Notes: generated by a model from the letters alone, not told the origin. Positions 11,395 through 22,958 are shown, numbered from the stretch's first letter. The stretch: DNA of 64,000 bases from Ahaetulla prasina (GCF_028640845.1 NC_080540.1:213835800-213899799), one strand, 5' to 3'. Numbers and translations are program-made.

Positions 11395-11880
11395 GACTAG
11401 ACTAGACTAGACTAGAATAGACTAGAATAAAATGGAATGGAATGGAATGGAATGGAATGGAATTTGGTTTATTGGCCAAATTTGATTGGACACACAAGGA
11501 ATTTGTCTCTGGTGCATACGCTCTCAGTGTACATAAAAGAAAAGATACTTTCGTCAAGAACCATAAGGTACATTCCATTAAGTTCCTATCACTTAATGAT
11601 AGTCATAGGGTACAAATAAGCAATCAAATCATATTAGGAAACAGTCAATATAAATTGTAAGGATACAAGCAACAAAGTTATAGTCATACAGTCATTAGTG
11701 GGAGAAGATGGGTGATAGGAACGATGAGAAAATTAATAGTATAATAATATGTATAATAATATAATAATAATAATAATAATATGTAAAACAAAAAAAAGAA
11801 TGTGATAAATTTAAAATACAGGTTAAAATAAACAGTGAAAAAATATATTTAAATAGCCAATAATTAAAAGCCTAGGGTAC
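11395..11880 (-). mobile_element. CR1-L3 (snake-type) LINE 3' UTR with microsatellite tail
   Basis: Read on the minus strand, a LINE 3' UTR runs into a microsatellite made of CTAGA and GGAAT units (11395-11463). The phrase 'gacacacaaggaatttgtct' and 'gctctcagtgtacataa' is shared with 37347-37830, where coding sequence is also present. Pentamer tails of this kind are the known source of (AATAG)n in snake genomes. Confidence 0.75.
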
Positions 11881-12003
11881 AGGTGGGGAACTATGGCCCC
11901 TTTATGACTTGTGGGCTTCAACTCCCTGAATTCTTGAGCCAGCCATGGAATTCTGGGAGTTGCAGTCTACAAGTCCTAAAGGGGCCATAGTTGCCGATCC
12001 CTG
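11880..12003. mobile_element. Palindromic hAT MITE
   Basis: Arms 'ggggaactatggccccttta' and its near complement 'taaaggggccatagttgccg' face each other, with 'ttgagccagccatggaattc' at the centre. It is related to 1699-1837 but with a diverged arm. The 8-bp duplication is not clear. Confidence 0.65.
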
Positions 12004-12009
12004 GCTTAG

Positions 12010-12780
12010 GGGAAGAGGGAAAGGTTTATAGATTTCCTACAACTTGGGAGAGAGTGGGGCTAAATGCAATTCTCAAGTGAATGCATTCTATAACCTCTGA
12101 GGGATCCAGAAGAAATCCTTTTATCACATTCCAGATTTAGGAATACTTATGATACTCAGGTCCTAAGATTTTTAGGAAGTCAAAATCAACATCTTCAGAC
12201 AGTTCCTAATAAACACAAAAATCGTATAATCCCTGTTATTAAATCACTTAGCTGCCTAGCCGTTGCCTTTTGCACCAACTGCAACTTCTGGAATTTTTCA
12301 AGGCTGCTCTCCTTTGTGTTTGGCTCTCCTATAGAGCCAAACACATTTATCAAGATAGGATTCAACCAAAGCATGGGTAGCTATTAAATCCAGTTTGCTC
12401 AGAAAGTGATGAAGCCAATAACACAAGACATAACTATGTGAAGAAATGTCTCCCCAGTTTATCCTGCAAATTAGGTGACCGTTGAGGGTCAAGGAGTACT
12501 TCCAGAATATAAACATTCCTTTTCAGTGGGATTGCAGAAATATGCAAAACATTTTCCACTTCAATTCTCAAATGCATTTTTTTCTCCTTAGTAACGGCAT
12601 GTTTTTGTTGTCGAGATTAATTGTTTTCTCTCATTTAACTCATTATCAAATTTAGGCAACATTCAAGGGTACTAATTGTTTCCTAGGAACTGGATAGTGA
12701 GAAGCAAAAGAGTTGGATGTCCCAGTTTTAGCATCCAAAGTTCCAGACCTCTACCAGTCATTTCATATAGACAGGAATAC
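12010..12780. other. No recognised feature
   Basis: No coding or repeat signature found in this interval. Confidence 0.4.
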
Positions 12781-12792
12781 AATGGTGTCAGC

Positions 12793-13074
12793 CAGTGGTG
12801 GGTGGATGTGGCTTGGTGGCCATGGCATGGCTTGGTGGGTTTTGCTTGGTGGATGTGGCAGGGGAAGGATACTGTAAAATCTCAATTCCCTCCCCAATCC
12901 AGGGGAAGATTACTGCAAAATCCCCAATTCCTCCCAATCAGCTGGGACCTGGGAGGCAGAGAATAGATGGGGGTAGGGCCAGTCAGAATTTTTACTACTG
13001 GTTCTCCAAACTACTCAAAATTTCCACTGCTGGTTCTCCAGAACTGGTCAGAACCTGCTGAAACCCCACCTCTG
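12793..13074 (+). mobile_element. hAT-type MITE (GGTTCTG family), left parent of the duplication
   Basis: Starts CAGTGGTGGG and then jumps to GGATGTGGC, so it has an internal deletion near its left end. It ends AACCCCACCTCTG. Flanks GTGTCAGC (12785-12792) and GTGTCAAC (13075-13082) match at 7 of 8 bases, so this is an independent insertion. Its right half also makes up the right half of the hybrid copy at 13902-14209. Confidence 0.9.
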
Positions 13075-13260
13075 GTGTCAACCTCCTGAAATTGACTTTT
13101 GTTCTTTAGGAAAAAGCAATCCTAAATTAGAAATATGGCTGAATTATAAAGGGAAAAAAACCATTTTTTAAAAGGTTTAAGCTCTCAAAAATCCTGCTTG
13201 GATGACCCAATCTGATCATTTTGCTTTCCTTCCCCTGGGAGGGAGAAAAACACATCAGAC

Positions 13261-13553
13261 CAGTGGTGGGATTCAAAAAATGTTACTACCGGTTCTGTGG
13301 GTGTGGCTTGGTGGGCATGGCGTGGCTTGGTGGGCGTGGCAGGGGAAGGATACTATAAAATCTACATTCCCACCCCACCAGGGGAAGCTTACTGCAAAAT
13401 CCCCATTTCCTCCTGATCAGCTGGGACTTGGAAGGCAGAGAATAGATGGTGGTGGGGCCAGTCAGAGGTGGTATTTACTGGTTCTCCGAACTATTCAAAA
13501 TTTTCACTACCGGTTCTCCAGAACTGGTCAGAACCTGCTGAATACCACCTCTG
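13261..13553 (+). mobile_element. hAT-type MITE with perfect 8-bp duplication
   Basis: Complete copy from CAGTGGTGGGATTC to GAATACCACCTCTG. CATCAGAC flanks it at 13253-13260 and 13554-13561. The inverted termini CAG(T/A)GGTGG(G/T)ATTCA and the 8-bp duplication identify the family as hAT-type. Confidence 0.95.
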
Positions 13554-13901
13554 CATCAGACCTCAAATGATTTAGTTCTGTTTATGAAGAAAATTGTTCG
13601 AATGTTGGGCACAACAAAAATGAACAGAATGCAATCTACACTATCGCTAACAAAGATCTTTTTATTTATTCTTCTATTTAATTCTGGTGAAATCCTTCTT
13701 TTGTTGTGTGGCTCCCTCTATTAAATATTTGTTTAGAGCAATTTGGTTATTATGGGAATGGTGTGATTTTATTACAATTCTATTAGCTACCTGGCAAACA
13801 CACCTAGAAGGGTGTGGACATGGAGGTCAAATGTTTTTTTATATTACTGTTTTTTCTTTAATATTTATATTTATTAAAAGGTAAAGAAACTCTGTTTCAG
13901 G

Positions 13902-14209
13902 CAGTAGTGAAATCCAGATTTTTTACTACTGGTTCTGTGGATGTGGCTTAGTGGCCATGGCATGGCTTGGTGGGTTTTGCTTGGTGGGTGTGGCAGGGGA
14001 AGGATACTGTAAAATCTCAATTGCCTCCCCAATCCAGGGGAAGATTACTGCAAAATCCCCAATTCCTCCCAATCAGCTGGGACCTGGGAGGCAGAGAATA
14101 GATGGGGGCAGGGCCAGTCAGAATTTTTACTACTGGTTCTCCAAACTACTCAAAATTTCCACTGCTAGTTCTCCAGAACTGGTCAGAACCTGCTGAAACC
14201 CCACCTCTG
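13902..14209 (+). mobile_element. Hybrid hAT MITE at duplication junction
   Basis: The left terminus and left flank (GTTTCAGG) are those of the copy at 15038. The right part and right flank (GTGTCAAC) are those of the copy at 12793. The two flanks therefore do not match, unlike nearly every other copy here. This is the expected product of unequal crossing-over between two MITEs of the same orientation. Confidence 0.85.
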
Positions 14210-14396
14210 GTGTCAACCTCCTGAAATTGACTTTTGTTCTTTAGGAAAAAGCAATCCTAAATTAGAAATATGGATGAATTATAAAGGGGAAAAAAATCAT
14301 TTTTTAAAAGGTTTAAGCTCTCAAAAATCCTGCTTGGATGACCCAATCTGATCATTTTGCTTTCCTTCCCCTGGGAGGGAGAAAAACACATCAGAC

Positions 14397-14689
14397 CAGT
14401 GGTGGGATTCAAAAAATGTTACTACCGGTTCTGTGGGTGTGGCTTGGTGGGCATGGCGTGCCTTGGTGGGCGTGGCAGGGGAAGGATACTATAAAATCTA
14501 CATTCCCACCCCACCAGGGGAAGCTTACTGCAAAATCCCCATTTCCTCCTGATCAGCTGGGACTTGGAAGGCAGAGAATAGATGGTGGTGGGGCCAGTCA
14601 GAGGTGGTATTTACCGGTTCTCCGAACTATTCAAAATTTTCACTACCGGTTCTCCAGAACTGGTCAGAACCTGCTGAATACCACCTCTG
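14397..14689 (+). mobile_element. hAT-type MITE (duplicate of 13261-13553)
   Basis: Same element and same CATCAGAC flanks as 13261-13553, displaced by 1136 bases. It is present because of the tandem duplication, not an independent insertion. Confidence 0.92.
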
Positions 14690-15037
14690 CATCAGACCTC
14701 AAATGATTTAGTTCTGTTTATGAAGAAAATTGTTCGAATGTTGGGCACAACAAAAATGAACAGAATGCAATCTACACTATCGCTAACAAAGATCTTTTTA
14801 TTTATTCTTCTATTTAATTCTGGTGAAATCCTTCTTTTGTTGTGTGGCTCCCTCTATTAAATATTTGTTTAGAGCAATTTAGTTATTATGGGAATGGTGT
14901 GATTTTATTACAATTCTATTAGCTACCTGGCAAACACACCTAGAAGGGTGTGGACATGGAGGTCAAATGTTTTTTTATATTACTGTTTTTTCTTTAATAT
15001 TTATATTTATTAAAAGGTAAAGAAACTCTGTTTCAGG

Positions 15038-15298
15038 CAGTAGTGAAATCCAGATTTTTTTATTACTGGTTCTGTGGGTATGGCTTGGTGGGCATGGTGT
15101 GGCTTGGTGGCATGGCAGGGGAAGGATGCTGCAAAATCCCCATTCCCTCCCCACTCCTGGGTGGAGGATATTGCAAACTCTCCATTCCCACCCCACTCCG
15201 GGGCCAGCCAGAGGTGGTATTTGCCAGTTCTCCGAACTACTCAAAATTTCCACTACTGGTTCTCCAGAACCTGTCAGAAGCTGCTGGATTTCACCCCG
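15038..15298 (+). mobile_element. hAT-type MITE, right parent of the duplication
   Basis: Begins CAGTAGTGAAATCC and ends GGATTTCACCCCG, with the last bases degraded. The left flank GTTTCAGG resembles GTTTGCAGG on the right. The interior contains the two 'ggaggatattgcaaactctc'-like blocks of the other subfamily. Confidence 0.75.
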
Positions 15299-15503
15299 TT
15301 TGCAGGGCCTTATGGGAAGATAAGGGTAAATTTGGTATCTGCCACAAACTCTAGCCATTAGAAGCAAGAATCCTTACAGTGCCGACATTGTCTTTGCATC
15401 CTTGCCAATTACATACCCAGATGCAATGTTTGATTTAGGGCAAGTTGGCAACTTTAAGCTGCCTAGAGTCACTTCGGCAGTGAGATGAGTGACATATACA
15501 TTT

Positions 15504-16027
15504 TGTTGTGTCTGCGCCCCCCGAGCCAGGCCCCCTGCCAGAAAGTGACTCGGAAAGTGTGGGGGAAGGGCCATCAGGACTTACCTCGGGAGCACCGGCT
15601 TCCCTGGCTCAGCTCCAGGAGCCAGAAACAGGCCAGGTGGAGGAGATAACGAGGCCTCCGTCCCCTGACTCTTCCCCCCCCTCAGGCCACGCCTTCAGAC
15701 CCAGCTGATGGCAATCAGGCTTGGTTGGACCCTAGGTTTCATAGGCAGGAGAGGAGGGAACAACAGAAGCAGGGGTGGGACAGGCCTAGGAAGTGCTGAG
15801 TCATGGAGCCACACCCCACAGGATATAAAAGCAGCAAGGGCTGCTATACCACTTTGTGGCAAGAAAATCAACGGCTTAACTAGAGCTGAAGTACTGTTTC
15901 TTCCTGGTTGACTCGGCATCAAGAGAGATAACAGAGACACTTGGCATACGCTCGCTAGTTTGCTGCCAGAGCTGATGTTGCCGGCTAATTAAGTCATCGC
16001 TCGGACTGAGGCGAGGAGGACAGAACA
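15504..16027 (+). mobile_element. Solo LTR (family B)
   Basis: A 524-bp solo long terminal repeat of an endogenous retrovirus-like element, TGTTGTGTCTGC ... GACAGAACA, with a perfect 5-bp target duplication CATTT at 15499-15503 and 16028-16032. A promoter module TGAGTCAT, CCACACCCC and TATAAAA (15824-15830) is visible. No internal viral genes lie beside it. A related copy in the opposite sense is at 43904-44518. Coding-looking frames inside it are proline- and serine-rich artefacts. Confidence 0.9.
15798..15830 (+). promoter_or_regulatory. LTR core promoter: AP-1-like, CACCC and TATA
   Basis: TGAGTCA is followed by GGAGCCACACCCC and then TATAAAA in about 30 bp. The same order and spacing occurs in all six LTRs of this window, on the strand of each LTR. 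Confidence 0.7.
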
Positions 16028-16127
16028 CATTTAATGAAATAGAATAAAATAAAATAGTTGTGTTGGCGTCGACTCCCAGAATTCCTCAGCCAGCAGTCCA
16101 TACTAAAATTGCCAAGTTTTTTTTTTA

Positions 16128-18244
16128 AATTTGCGGCCTCTGACCCGGCGCAGGTCTCAACCAGCTCCTTGGTTCTCTGAGGAGCTGAGGGAGATGAAGC
16201 GCCGGAAAAGACGCCTATAGAGTACCTGGAGGTCCAGCCGTTCAGAAGCTGACCGAACACGGGTTAGGTCATTTATTCAGACCTATCTGGTGGCATTGAG
16301 GGAGGCTAAACGTACCTACGTTTCCTCCCTTATTGCATCGGCAGATAACCGCCCAGCCGCCCTGTTTCGGGTGACCCGCTCTCTCCTTCAGGTGGAGACG
16401 CGGGATGACCCCCTACAGGGTCGTGCCGAGGATTTTAGTGCGTATCTGCACGATAAAATCGCTCAGCTTCGGGACGGGATGGACCAAAATTGGATAGATC
16501 CGGGTGAGACGCCTGAGCCTCATCTGAATGCCACTGAATGCCACTAAATGCTTACTGGACCCGTGTCCCTCTTGGTTGGTGCTGGTCACACAAGAGGTGA
16601 CACGGGGCTGGCTCCAGGGGATTATTAATGCTTCTTTGTTGGAGGGGACTGTCCCCGCCGCCTTGAAAGAGGCGGTGGTGAGGCCTCTCCTCAAGAAGCC
16701 TTCCCTGGACCCGGCCATTTTAGGTAATTATCGTCCTGTCTCCAACCTTCGCTTTGTGGCAAAGGTTGTAGAGAGTGTGGTGGCATGTCAGCTACCCCAG
16801 TTCCTGGATGAAACGGTCTATCTAGACCCGTTCCAGTCCGGCTTTCAGCCTGGATACAGCACCGAGACAGCTTTGGTCGCGTTGGTTGATGATCTCTGGA
16901 GGGCCTGGGACAGGGGTTATTCCTCTGCCCTGGTCCTGTTAGATCTCTCAGCGGCTTTTGATACCATCGACCATGGTATCTTGCTGCGCCGGTTGGAGGG
17001 TTTGGGAGTGGGAGGCACCGTTCTGCGGTGGTTCTCCTCCTATCTCTCTGACCGGTCGCAGACGGTGTTGGCAGGGGGGCAGAGATCGACCACGAGGCGC
17101 CTCATGTATGGGGTGCCCCAGGGGTCGATTCTCTCGCCCCTCCTGTTCAACATCTATATGAAGCCGCTGGGTGAGATCATCAGTGGCTTTGGGGTGAGTT
17201 ACCAACTGTACGCTGACGATACGCAACTATACCCACCCCAACGAAGCTGTCGAATTGCGGTCCCAGTGTTTGGAAGCCGTACGGGTCTGGATGGGGAGTG
17301 ACAGGCTCAAGCTCAACCTCTCCAAGATGGAGTGGCTGTGGATGCCAGCATCCCGGTACAGTCAGTTGCAATTGTGGCTGACTGTTGGGGGTGAGTCATT
17401 GGCCCCGATGGAGAGGGTGTGCAACCTTGGTGTTCTCCTGGATGATCGGTTGTCTTTTGAAGAACATTTGGCGACCGTCTCCAGGAGAGCTTTTCATCAG
17501 GTTCGCCTGATTCGCCAGTTGCGCCCCTTTCTAGACCAGGATTCCTTATGCACAGTCACTCATGCTCTGGTTACTTCTCGCCTGGACTATTGCAACGCTC
17601 TCTACATGGGGCTCCCCTTGAAGAGCACCCGGAGGCTCCAGTTAGTCCAGAATGCAGCTGCGCAGGTGATAGAGGGAGCGGTTCGGAGCTCCCATATAAT
17701 ACCTATCCTGCGCAGACTGCACTGGCTGCCTGTTGTCTTCCGGGTGCGCTTCAAGGTTTTGGTTACCACCTTTAAAGCGCTCCATGGTTTAGGACCGGGT
17801 TACTTACGGGACCACCTACTGCCATCTTGTACCTCCCATCGACCCGTGCGCTGTCACAGAGAGGGACTCCTTAGGGTGCCGTCAGCCAAGCAATGTCGGC
17901 TGGCGGCCCCCAGTGGAAGGGCCTTCTCTGTGGGGGCTTCCACCCTGTGGAACGAACTTCCCCCTGGACTTCGACAGCTACCTGACCTTCGGACCTTTCG
18001 CTGCGAACTTAAGACTTATCTATTCTCTCAAGCTGGACTGGCTTGAATTTTAATTTTTTAGATGATTTTATGGGTTTTAAATTTTAATTAGTTTTATAGG
18101 GTTTGAAAGTATTTTAAAATTTGGGCCAAATTGAATAAGTTTTTTAATTATTGTTTTTAGTAATATTGTATGTGTCTTGACTGTTATTGTATTTGGCTGT
18201 TCACCGCCCTGAGTCCTTCGGGAGAAGGGCGGTATACAAATTAA

Positions 18245-18325
<81 letters not shown>
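16128..18325 (+). mobile_element. L2-like LINE, 5'-truncated, with (TTA)n tail
   Basis: The longest LINE here. It carries most of the RT domain and the whole C-terminal region, then a 3' UTR with the hairpin 'cctgagtccttcgggagaagggcgg' at 18208-18235 and a long (TTA)n run at 18245-18325. Coding begins in the region equivalent to the linker after the endonuclease, so the apurinic endonuclease is missing. It starts about 100 bp after the family B solo LTR, separated by a short palindromic-MITE-like fragment. Confidence 0.92.
16290..18046 (+). pseudogene. L2-like LINE reverse transcriptase (frameshifted)
   Basis: Encodes the RT of a target-primed LINE, which copies element RNA into nicked chromosomal DNA. 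Three frames carry it in turn: 16290-16547, 16528-17301 and 17255-18046. Seen motifs include 'NYRPVSNLRFVAKVVE' (RT1-2), 'ALVLLDLSAAFDTIDH' (motif A with its aspartates), 'GVPQGSILSPLLFNIY' (motif B) and YADD at 17209-17220 (motif C). The C-terminus has 'RLQLVQNAAAQVIEGA' and 'LHWLPVVFRVRFKVLV'. The first frame break coincides with a 10-bp direct repeat GAATGCCACT near 16526-16545. The second break lies near 17240. The catalytic residues survive, so the copy is young but inactive. Confidence 0.92.
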
Positions 18326-18329
18326 TAAA

Positions 18330-18670
18330 AAAACAAAAACACTGATTTAGTGTTCATCAACATTAATTGATTTCTGGATAGCTACATTCCTGACACTGAT
18401 TGCTGATCCCAGGACATTTCAAGAAGATTCCTGAATTCCCTATCTTCAAGGTATCCTACAGGCCCCCTTCCCTCATCCATAAGTGTCAGTCTTGCTCTTC
18501 TAGGGGACAAAATCAGGAATGGGGCAGCTTGGCTGAATCTCTTCCTTATCTGTGCTGAGCCCAGTTTCTTAGGGAAAGCTTCTTCATGTGTGTTCCAAAA
18601 TAGACAATTAACTTTATCAAATTAAAAGCAATTTTTAAAGTGAGGTAACCATCATCAAGAGGTGACAACA
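18330..18670. other. No recognised feature
   Basis: Unique-looking sequence between the LINE tail and the SINE; nothing recognised. Confidence 0.4.
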
Positions 18671-18673
18671 TTA

Positions 18674-18911
18674 AGAGGTGGCACAGTGGTTAGAATGCAG
18701 TACTGCAGGCTACTTCTGCTGACTGTCAGCTGCCTGCAATTTGGCAGATCAGATCTCACTAGGCTCAAGGTTGACTCAGCCTTCCATGCTTCCGAGGTCA
18801 GTAAAATGAGGACCCAGATTGTTGAGGGCAATATCCCGACTCTGTAAACTGCTTAGAGAGGGCTGTAAAAGCACTGTGAAGCAGTATATAAGTCTAAGTG
18901 AAATTGCTATC
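18674..18911 (+). mobile_element. tRNA-derived squamate SINE (ATTGCT-tailed type)
   Basis: The head 'ggtggcacagtggttagaat' resembles a tRNA A box, followed by a degraded B box. The body has 'gctcaaggttgactcagcct' and 'gtaaaatgaggacccagatt'. The tail is 'gtatataagtctaagtg' plus ATTGCT. It is transcribed by RNA polymerase III when intact and depends on LINE proteins to move. Confidence 0.88.
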
Positions 18912-18987
18912 ATCTGTCTCATGAACTTTATGTTATGATGGTTTGCTGTCTGATTGCTAAACCAAGGTAGAAATGTAACATTGATTT

Positions 18988-19130
18988 CATATCCTAAAGG
19001 TGCTTTTTTCAAGAGGTAACTGGATTTTCTGTTTTTCTTTGAAGATGTTTTGCTAACAGAAAGTCCAATTGCCTCTTGAAAAAAGCACCTTTGGAACAAC
19101 CATAACCTGGTTTACTGAGAATCTCCATAG
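18988..19130. mobile_element. Short palindromic retroelement (PLE-like), decayed
   Basis: Left arm 'aaaggtgcttttttcaagag' and right arm 'ctcttgaaaaaagcaccttt' face each other around 'ttctttgaagatgttttgct'. Same family as 20095-20322, 43198-43394 and 43430-43634. The centre with the hammerhead-like box is deleted. Confidence 0.7.
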
Positions 19131-19500
19131 ACATTTGATTTCATAGTACTTTGATACTGCCAATCTCAAAACATTAAGCAAGACTGGATTTATTTGGGGC
19201 TTGGATAAGAGACTACTGGAAAATCTCAAGGATGCAAGGTAATTTGGAGATTGAAAAAATATCCAGTAGATGATACTTCCATGCCATTGCCAAAAATACT
19301 AAGGGAAGTATCCAGAGAATTTTCAGAAACTGAACTTGTCATGAGGAGACTTCACGTTTACAAATTATAGCAAAAAGTTTTAGAATAGTTGTATTCTGAA
19401 TTCATTAAAATCTATGCTTTTCTTTCTTAAGTATCTATAAAAAGTTATATGAAGTGAACCTATTATTTGTGGCAAGTAATAGGCTATGGAGTGATATCTC
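19131..19500. other. No recognised feature
   Basis: No gene or repeat signature recognised. Confidence 0.4.
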
Positions 19501-19516
19501 TAGCAAAATCCAGGTA

Positions 19517-19877
19517 AAAAAGGTAAAGGTTCCTCTTGCACATATATGCTAGTCGTTGCCGACTCTAGGGGGCAGTGCTCATCTCAGTTTCAAAGCCGAA
19601 GAGCCAGTGCTGTCCGAAGACGTCTCCGTGGTCATGTGGCCGGCATGACTCAACGCCAAAGGTACATGGAACGCTGTTACCTTCCCACCAAAGGTGGTCC
19701 CTATTTTTTTCTACTTGTATTTTTACGTGCTTTCGAAACTGCTAGGTTGGCAGAAGCTGGGACAAGTAACAGGAGCTCACCCCATTACACGGCAGCACTA
19801 GAGATTCGAAACTCTGAGCTGCCGACCTTTCGATCTACAAGCTCAACGTCCTAGCCTCTGAGCCACCGCGTCCCTCA
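19517..19877 (-). mobile_element. Sauria-type SINE
   Basis: On the minus strand a tRNA-like head ('gcggtggctcagaggctagg', B box 'gttTCGAATCtc') is followed by a long body and a tail of ACCTTT-type repeats. Target duplication CAAAATCCAGGTA flanks it at 19504-19516 and 19878-19890. The name rests on memory of the family's tail and body. Confidence 0.88.
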
Positions 19878-20094
19878 CAAAATCCAGGTACTTTTCAGGT
19901 AATTTTACACATTTTAAATTGCAACCCTCTTTATATAAAAACAAACTTTTTACCTTCTGTGTTGATTCTGAAATTTGGATTCTCGATCTTTTGAGATCTT
20001 TAGATTCACTTTGTCCAAAACTGAAGAAGACACATTGAATGAGCACATGTCATGTTGTTCATTGAGGAACTGAGGTAATTTGACAACCTGGTTG

Positions 20095-20322
20095 TATAAA
20101 ACTGCTGTCCCAAAGGTGTTTTTCCAAAAGACAACTGGACTTTCTTGGTTTTTTCTTTGAAAATATTTTGCTTTTCCTCCTGAACTGAAAAAGCTTCTTG
20201 GATGAGAAGTGAAACATTTTCCAAAAAAAAAAAAAAAAAACCCAAGAAATTCCAGTTACCTTTTGGAAAAGTATCTTTGGGACAACTATGACCTGGATGA
20301 TTGAGAATCTTCATACACATGA
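20095..20322. mobile_element. Palindromic PLE-like retroelement with degenerate hammerhead-like core
   Basis: Inverted arms ('cccaaaggtgtttttccaaa' and its counterpart near 20258-20285) surround 'ctgaaaaagcttcttggatg' and AGAAGTGAAACATT. This is a decayed form of the CTGANGA...stem...GAAAC pattern seen at 43301-43332. Confidence 0.65.
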
Positions 20323-20625
20323 CTGCTATCATTAACCCAGGGTCACTTAAGGGAGTCAAATAAATAAATAATCATCTGAATAAAATGTTCCAATTAAAGT
20401 AGCCCAGCTGGGAGCTTATGAACTTCTAAAAATTGCCTGTTTTGCCTATTGCAGTAGGCAAATTTGGTGATACTGTGGCCACTTAAAATGATAAAATGAA
20501 TTTAATTGATAGCCCCTCTCTAGGAATAAAACCAACTATCTTCTGGGGATAGGGTTGGATCAGAGGTCAAAATGACATGCACAAGAGAGGATAGCTATTT
20601 AAACCAAAACTACAAATCTAGTGAT

Positions 20626-20880
20626 GAGCCACGGTGGCACAGTGGTTAGAGTGCAGTACTGCAGGCTACTTCTGCTGACCGCCGCTGCCTCCAATTTGGA
20701 AATTTGGAAAGTCAAATCTCACCAGGCTCAAGCTTGATTCAGCCTTCTATCCTTCCAAGGTATGTAATATGAGGACCCAGACTGTTGGGGGCAATCGGCT
20801 GAGTCTGTAAACTGCTTAGAGAGGGGCCATAAAGCACTGTGAAGCGGTATATTGGTCTAAGTGCTATTGCTGTTGCTATA
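20626..20880 (+). mobile_element. tRNA-derived squamate SINE (ATTGCT-tailed type)
   Basis: Full-length copy: 'agccacggtggcacagtggt' head, 'ctcaccaggctcaagcttga' middle, 'tataaagcactgtgaagcggt'-like end and (GCTATT/GTTGCT) tail. Same family as 18674-18911. Confidence 0.9.
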
Positions 20881-20889
20881 AGATGCTCA

Positions 20890-21576
20890 GAGTTGTAAGC
20901 GAGGCAAGCAACCTATATATAAACAAACAAATAAACATGCATAGAACCAGAGTTTTTATAACTTATTTTCTTTTGACATTTTCACTACATTCCAATTAAG
21001 GTTGGAATAAATGCAAAATAAAGAGTCCCAAAAACTTCCTGCCTTTAAATGCATGCCGTTGAGAGCAAGGAACGTTAAGAAGAAAAATGTCCTATTTATA
21101 AGAATTTAGAATGGAAATGAAAATAAGTCTGTCATCATTTGTGTCATCCATCAGCTATGTGCCCTTGGCAGTCTGGTTCAGTCATATGTCAGAGCTAAGT
21201 GAACCAGAAGTCGGTGAATTGTACAGAAAAACAAACGAGAAAGAAAAGGAGAAAAGAAGGTTGACAGAAGGGTCTCCCTGTGTTAGAATAAATTGTCACC
21301 CTTGCGTCTGTCTGAAGTTTGTCCTTTCATCTTTTTCCCCCAACCTTATTTATAATTTCCTTTGACTCAACTAGGCCTGAGAAAACCAAGGGCAGAAGCG
21401 GCCATGGCCACCTAACGGAGTTCACACATGCTCTGTTTGCTAGGTCCGCCATCTTTACTTCCTCGCTACCTTCCAAGATAAAATCTGTAGTGTTTCAATT
21501 GAGATCAGGCAGTATGAAAGTTTTGTTTCTAGTGATGTCTGTAAAAAGTTACATGAAGCCCGTAGCTCTAGGCCAG
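20890..21576. other. No recognised feature
   Basis: Two adjacent open frames (84 and 106 residues) occur at 21111-21639 without family motifs. I treat them as chance. Confidence 0.4.
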
Positions 21577-22331
21577 TTTAAGATACCCTGGGATTCTAAG
21601 GTATGTCAAGACTTGAAGGTCCCACATCATAAGAAATAAAGGGGGGAAAATTAGAAAAAGATAACTGGAAAAAATGGCATACTATTATACCTGCAGAAAG
21701 GCATTGGCAAACATTTTTAAAAGCACAAATGAAACATACATCTTTCCTAGAGTCTTATATGCGTTATCAAGCACCTTATGATTTTTTTTAATCAGCGCAT
21801 ATGAAATTGTGTACTTTTACTTCATAGAAACATAGATGCAATTACAGAGATCAAAGCCTAGTTAATAGAAGCAGCAATCTAGCTTGTAATGAAAAGTTAA
21901 TACTATATTCTGACTCTGTGTGTGTGGCGTGTGTGCATAATAATCCTATCCGCATTATTAAATACCTTTAAATAATATACTTTACAATTTCTTAATTAAC
22001 AACATAAAATTGAAGTCTGATAGCATAAAAGAACCAAGAACATTATATGGTTTGGCTCTTAGTAATGGCAAAAGGAATGTAACTTACATTCTTGCTTCTC
22101 CTTGCATGTCCCATAAAATGTAACTTTGGGGAGAAGGACTCCTTCTAAAGTATTTTTTCAGCAGCTGACTAAAATGACTAATGACTAAAATTCCAAGGCA
22201 TCATTTGTGAAGGCTGTAATTGGAAAAATTTGTTAATATATTTGTCAGGATTTATCAGTATTTATTAATCCCTTCACCCATGAAGACTCACTGGCAGTTA
22301 CAGCTTGTGGGTGCTCTAACACCTGATTTTT

Positions 22332-22450
22332 TCAAAAAGAGACCAGACAGCCATTTGTCTGAAATGGTATAGGGTCTCCTCCTCCTCCTCCTCCTCCTAG
22401 GGGTTAGACTAGATGACCTCAAAGGTCCCTTCCAACTCCGATATTCTCTT
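22332..22450 (+). mobile_element. CR1 LINE 3' terminus with (CTC)n
   Basis: Plus-strand CR1 end: 'gaccagacagccatttgtct', an expanded (CTC)n, then 'gatgacctcaaaggtccctt' and the CR1 octamer-like end 'gatattctcttatt'. It is duplicated at 24757-24875 by the tandem duplication. Confidence 0.85.
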
Positions 22451-22904
22451 ATTTGCACGATGACTTTATTGTGTGCCTGCTGTCATTTGCCTCTTGCCTC
22501 TCTCATGGATGTCCATGTCTGAGGCACATGGGGGGGGGGGCAGAAGCTATAATGTCTAAAGTATGCACAATATGGACAAATGGGACTTGCATTGTGATGC
22601 TACAATGCTGCCAGCACCATTGTGACAAAAACATTCAATTCTGTAGCTCTTCTTGTTGCAGTTTCCCTTAATGAATATAGTTAACACATTTTAACATAAA
22701 TGTCCTTTATGGCCACTACTTTTTTTGTAGATTTTTCTGACAGAGACTCTTAAATGACAGTTCCCACTGGGTAATCTTTTTCCTATATTATATATATACC
22801 TATATACATCCCTAGGACATTTGTTCGGCAGGCTGAGGCAAAGAGGCAGTCCTGGAACCAGTGAAATCTGGGGGCTGAGCAGGAGACAGAATATGAAATT
22901 TTTT

Positions 22905-22958
22905 ATATTATTAATATAAATATAATATAATATTATATTATATTATATATAATAATAT

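Larger units (their letters stand above)
12802..15072 (+). repeat. 1.14-kb tandem duplication
   Basis: Positions 12802-13937 are repeated at about 13938-15072 with a constant offset of 1135-1136 bases. For example 'gatgacccaatctgatcatt' occurs at 13201 and 14337. Each unit holds the right part of a MITE, unique DNA, a complete MITE and more unique DNA. Only scattered substitutions separate the units, so the event looks recent. Confidence 0.92.

Noticed and set aside
18674..20880. tRNA gene candidates
   Set aside because: The A- and B-box-like sequences belong to SINE heads. None folds into an intact acceptor stem.
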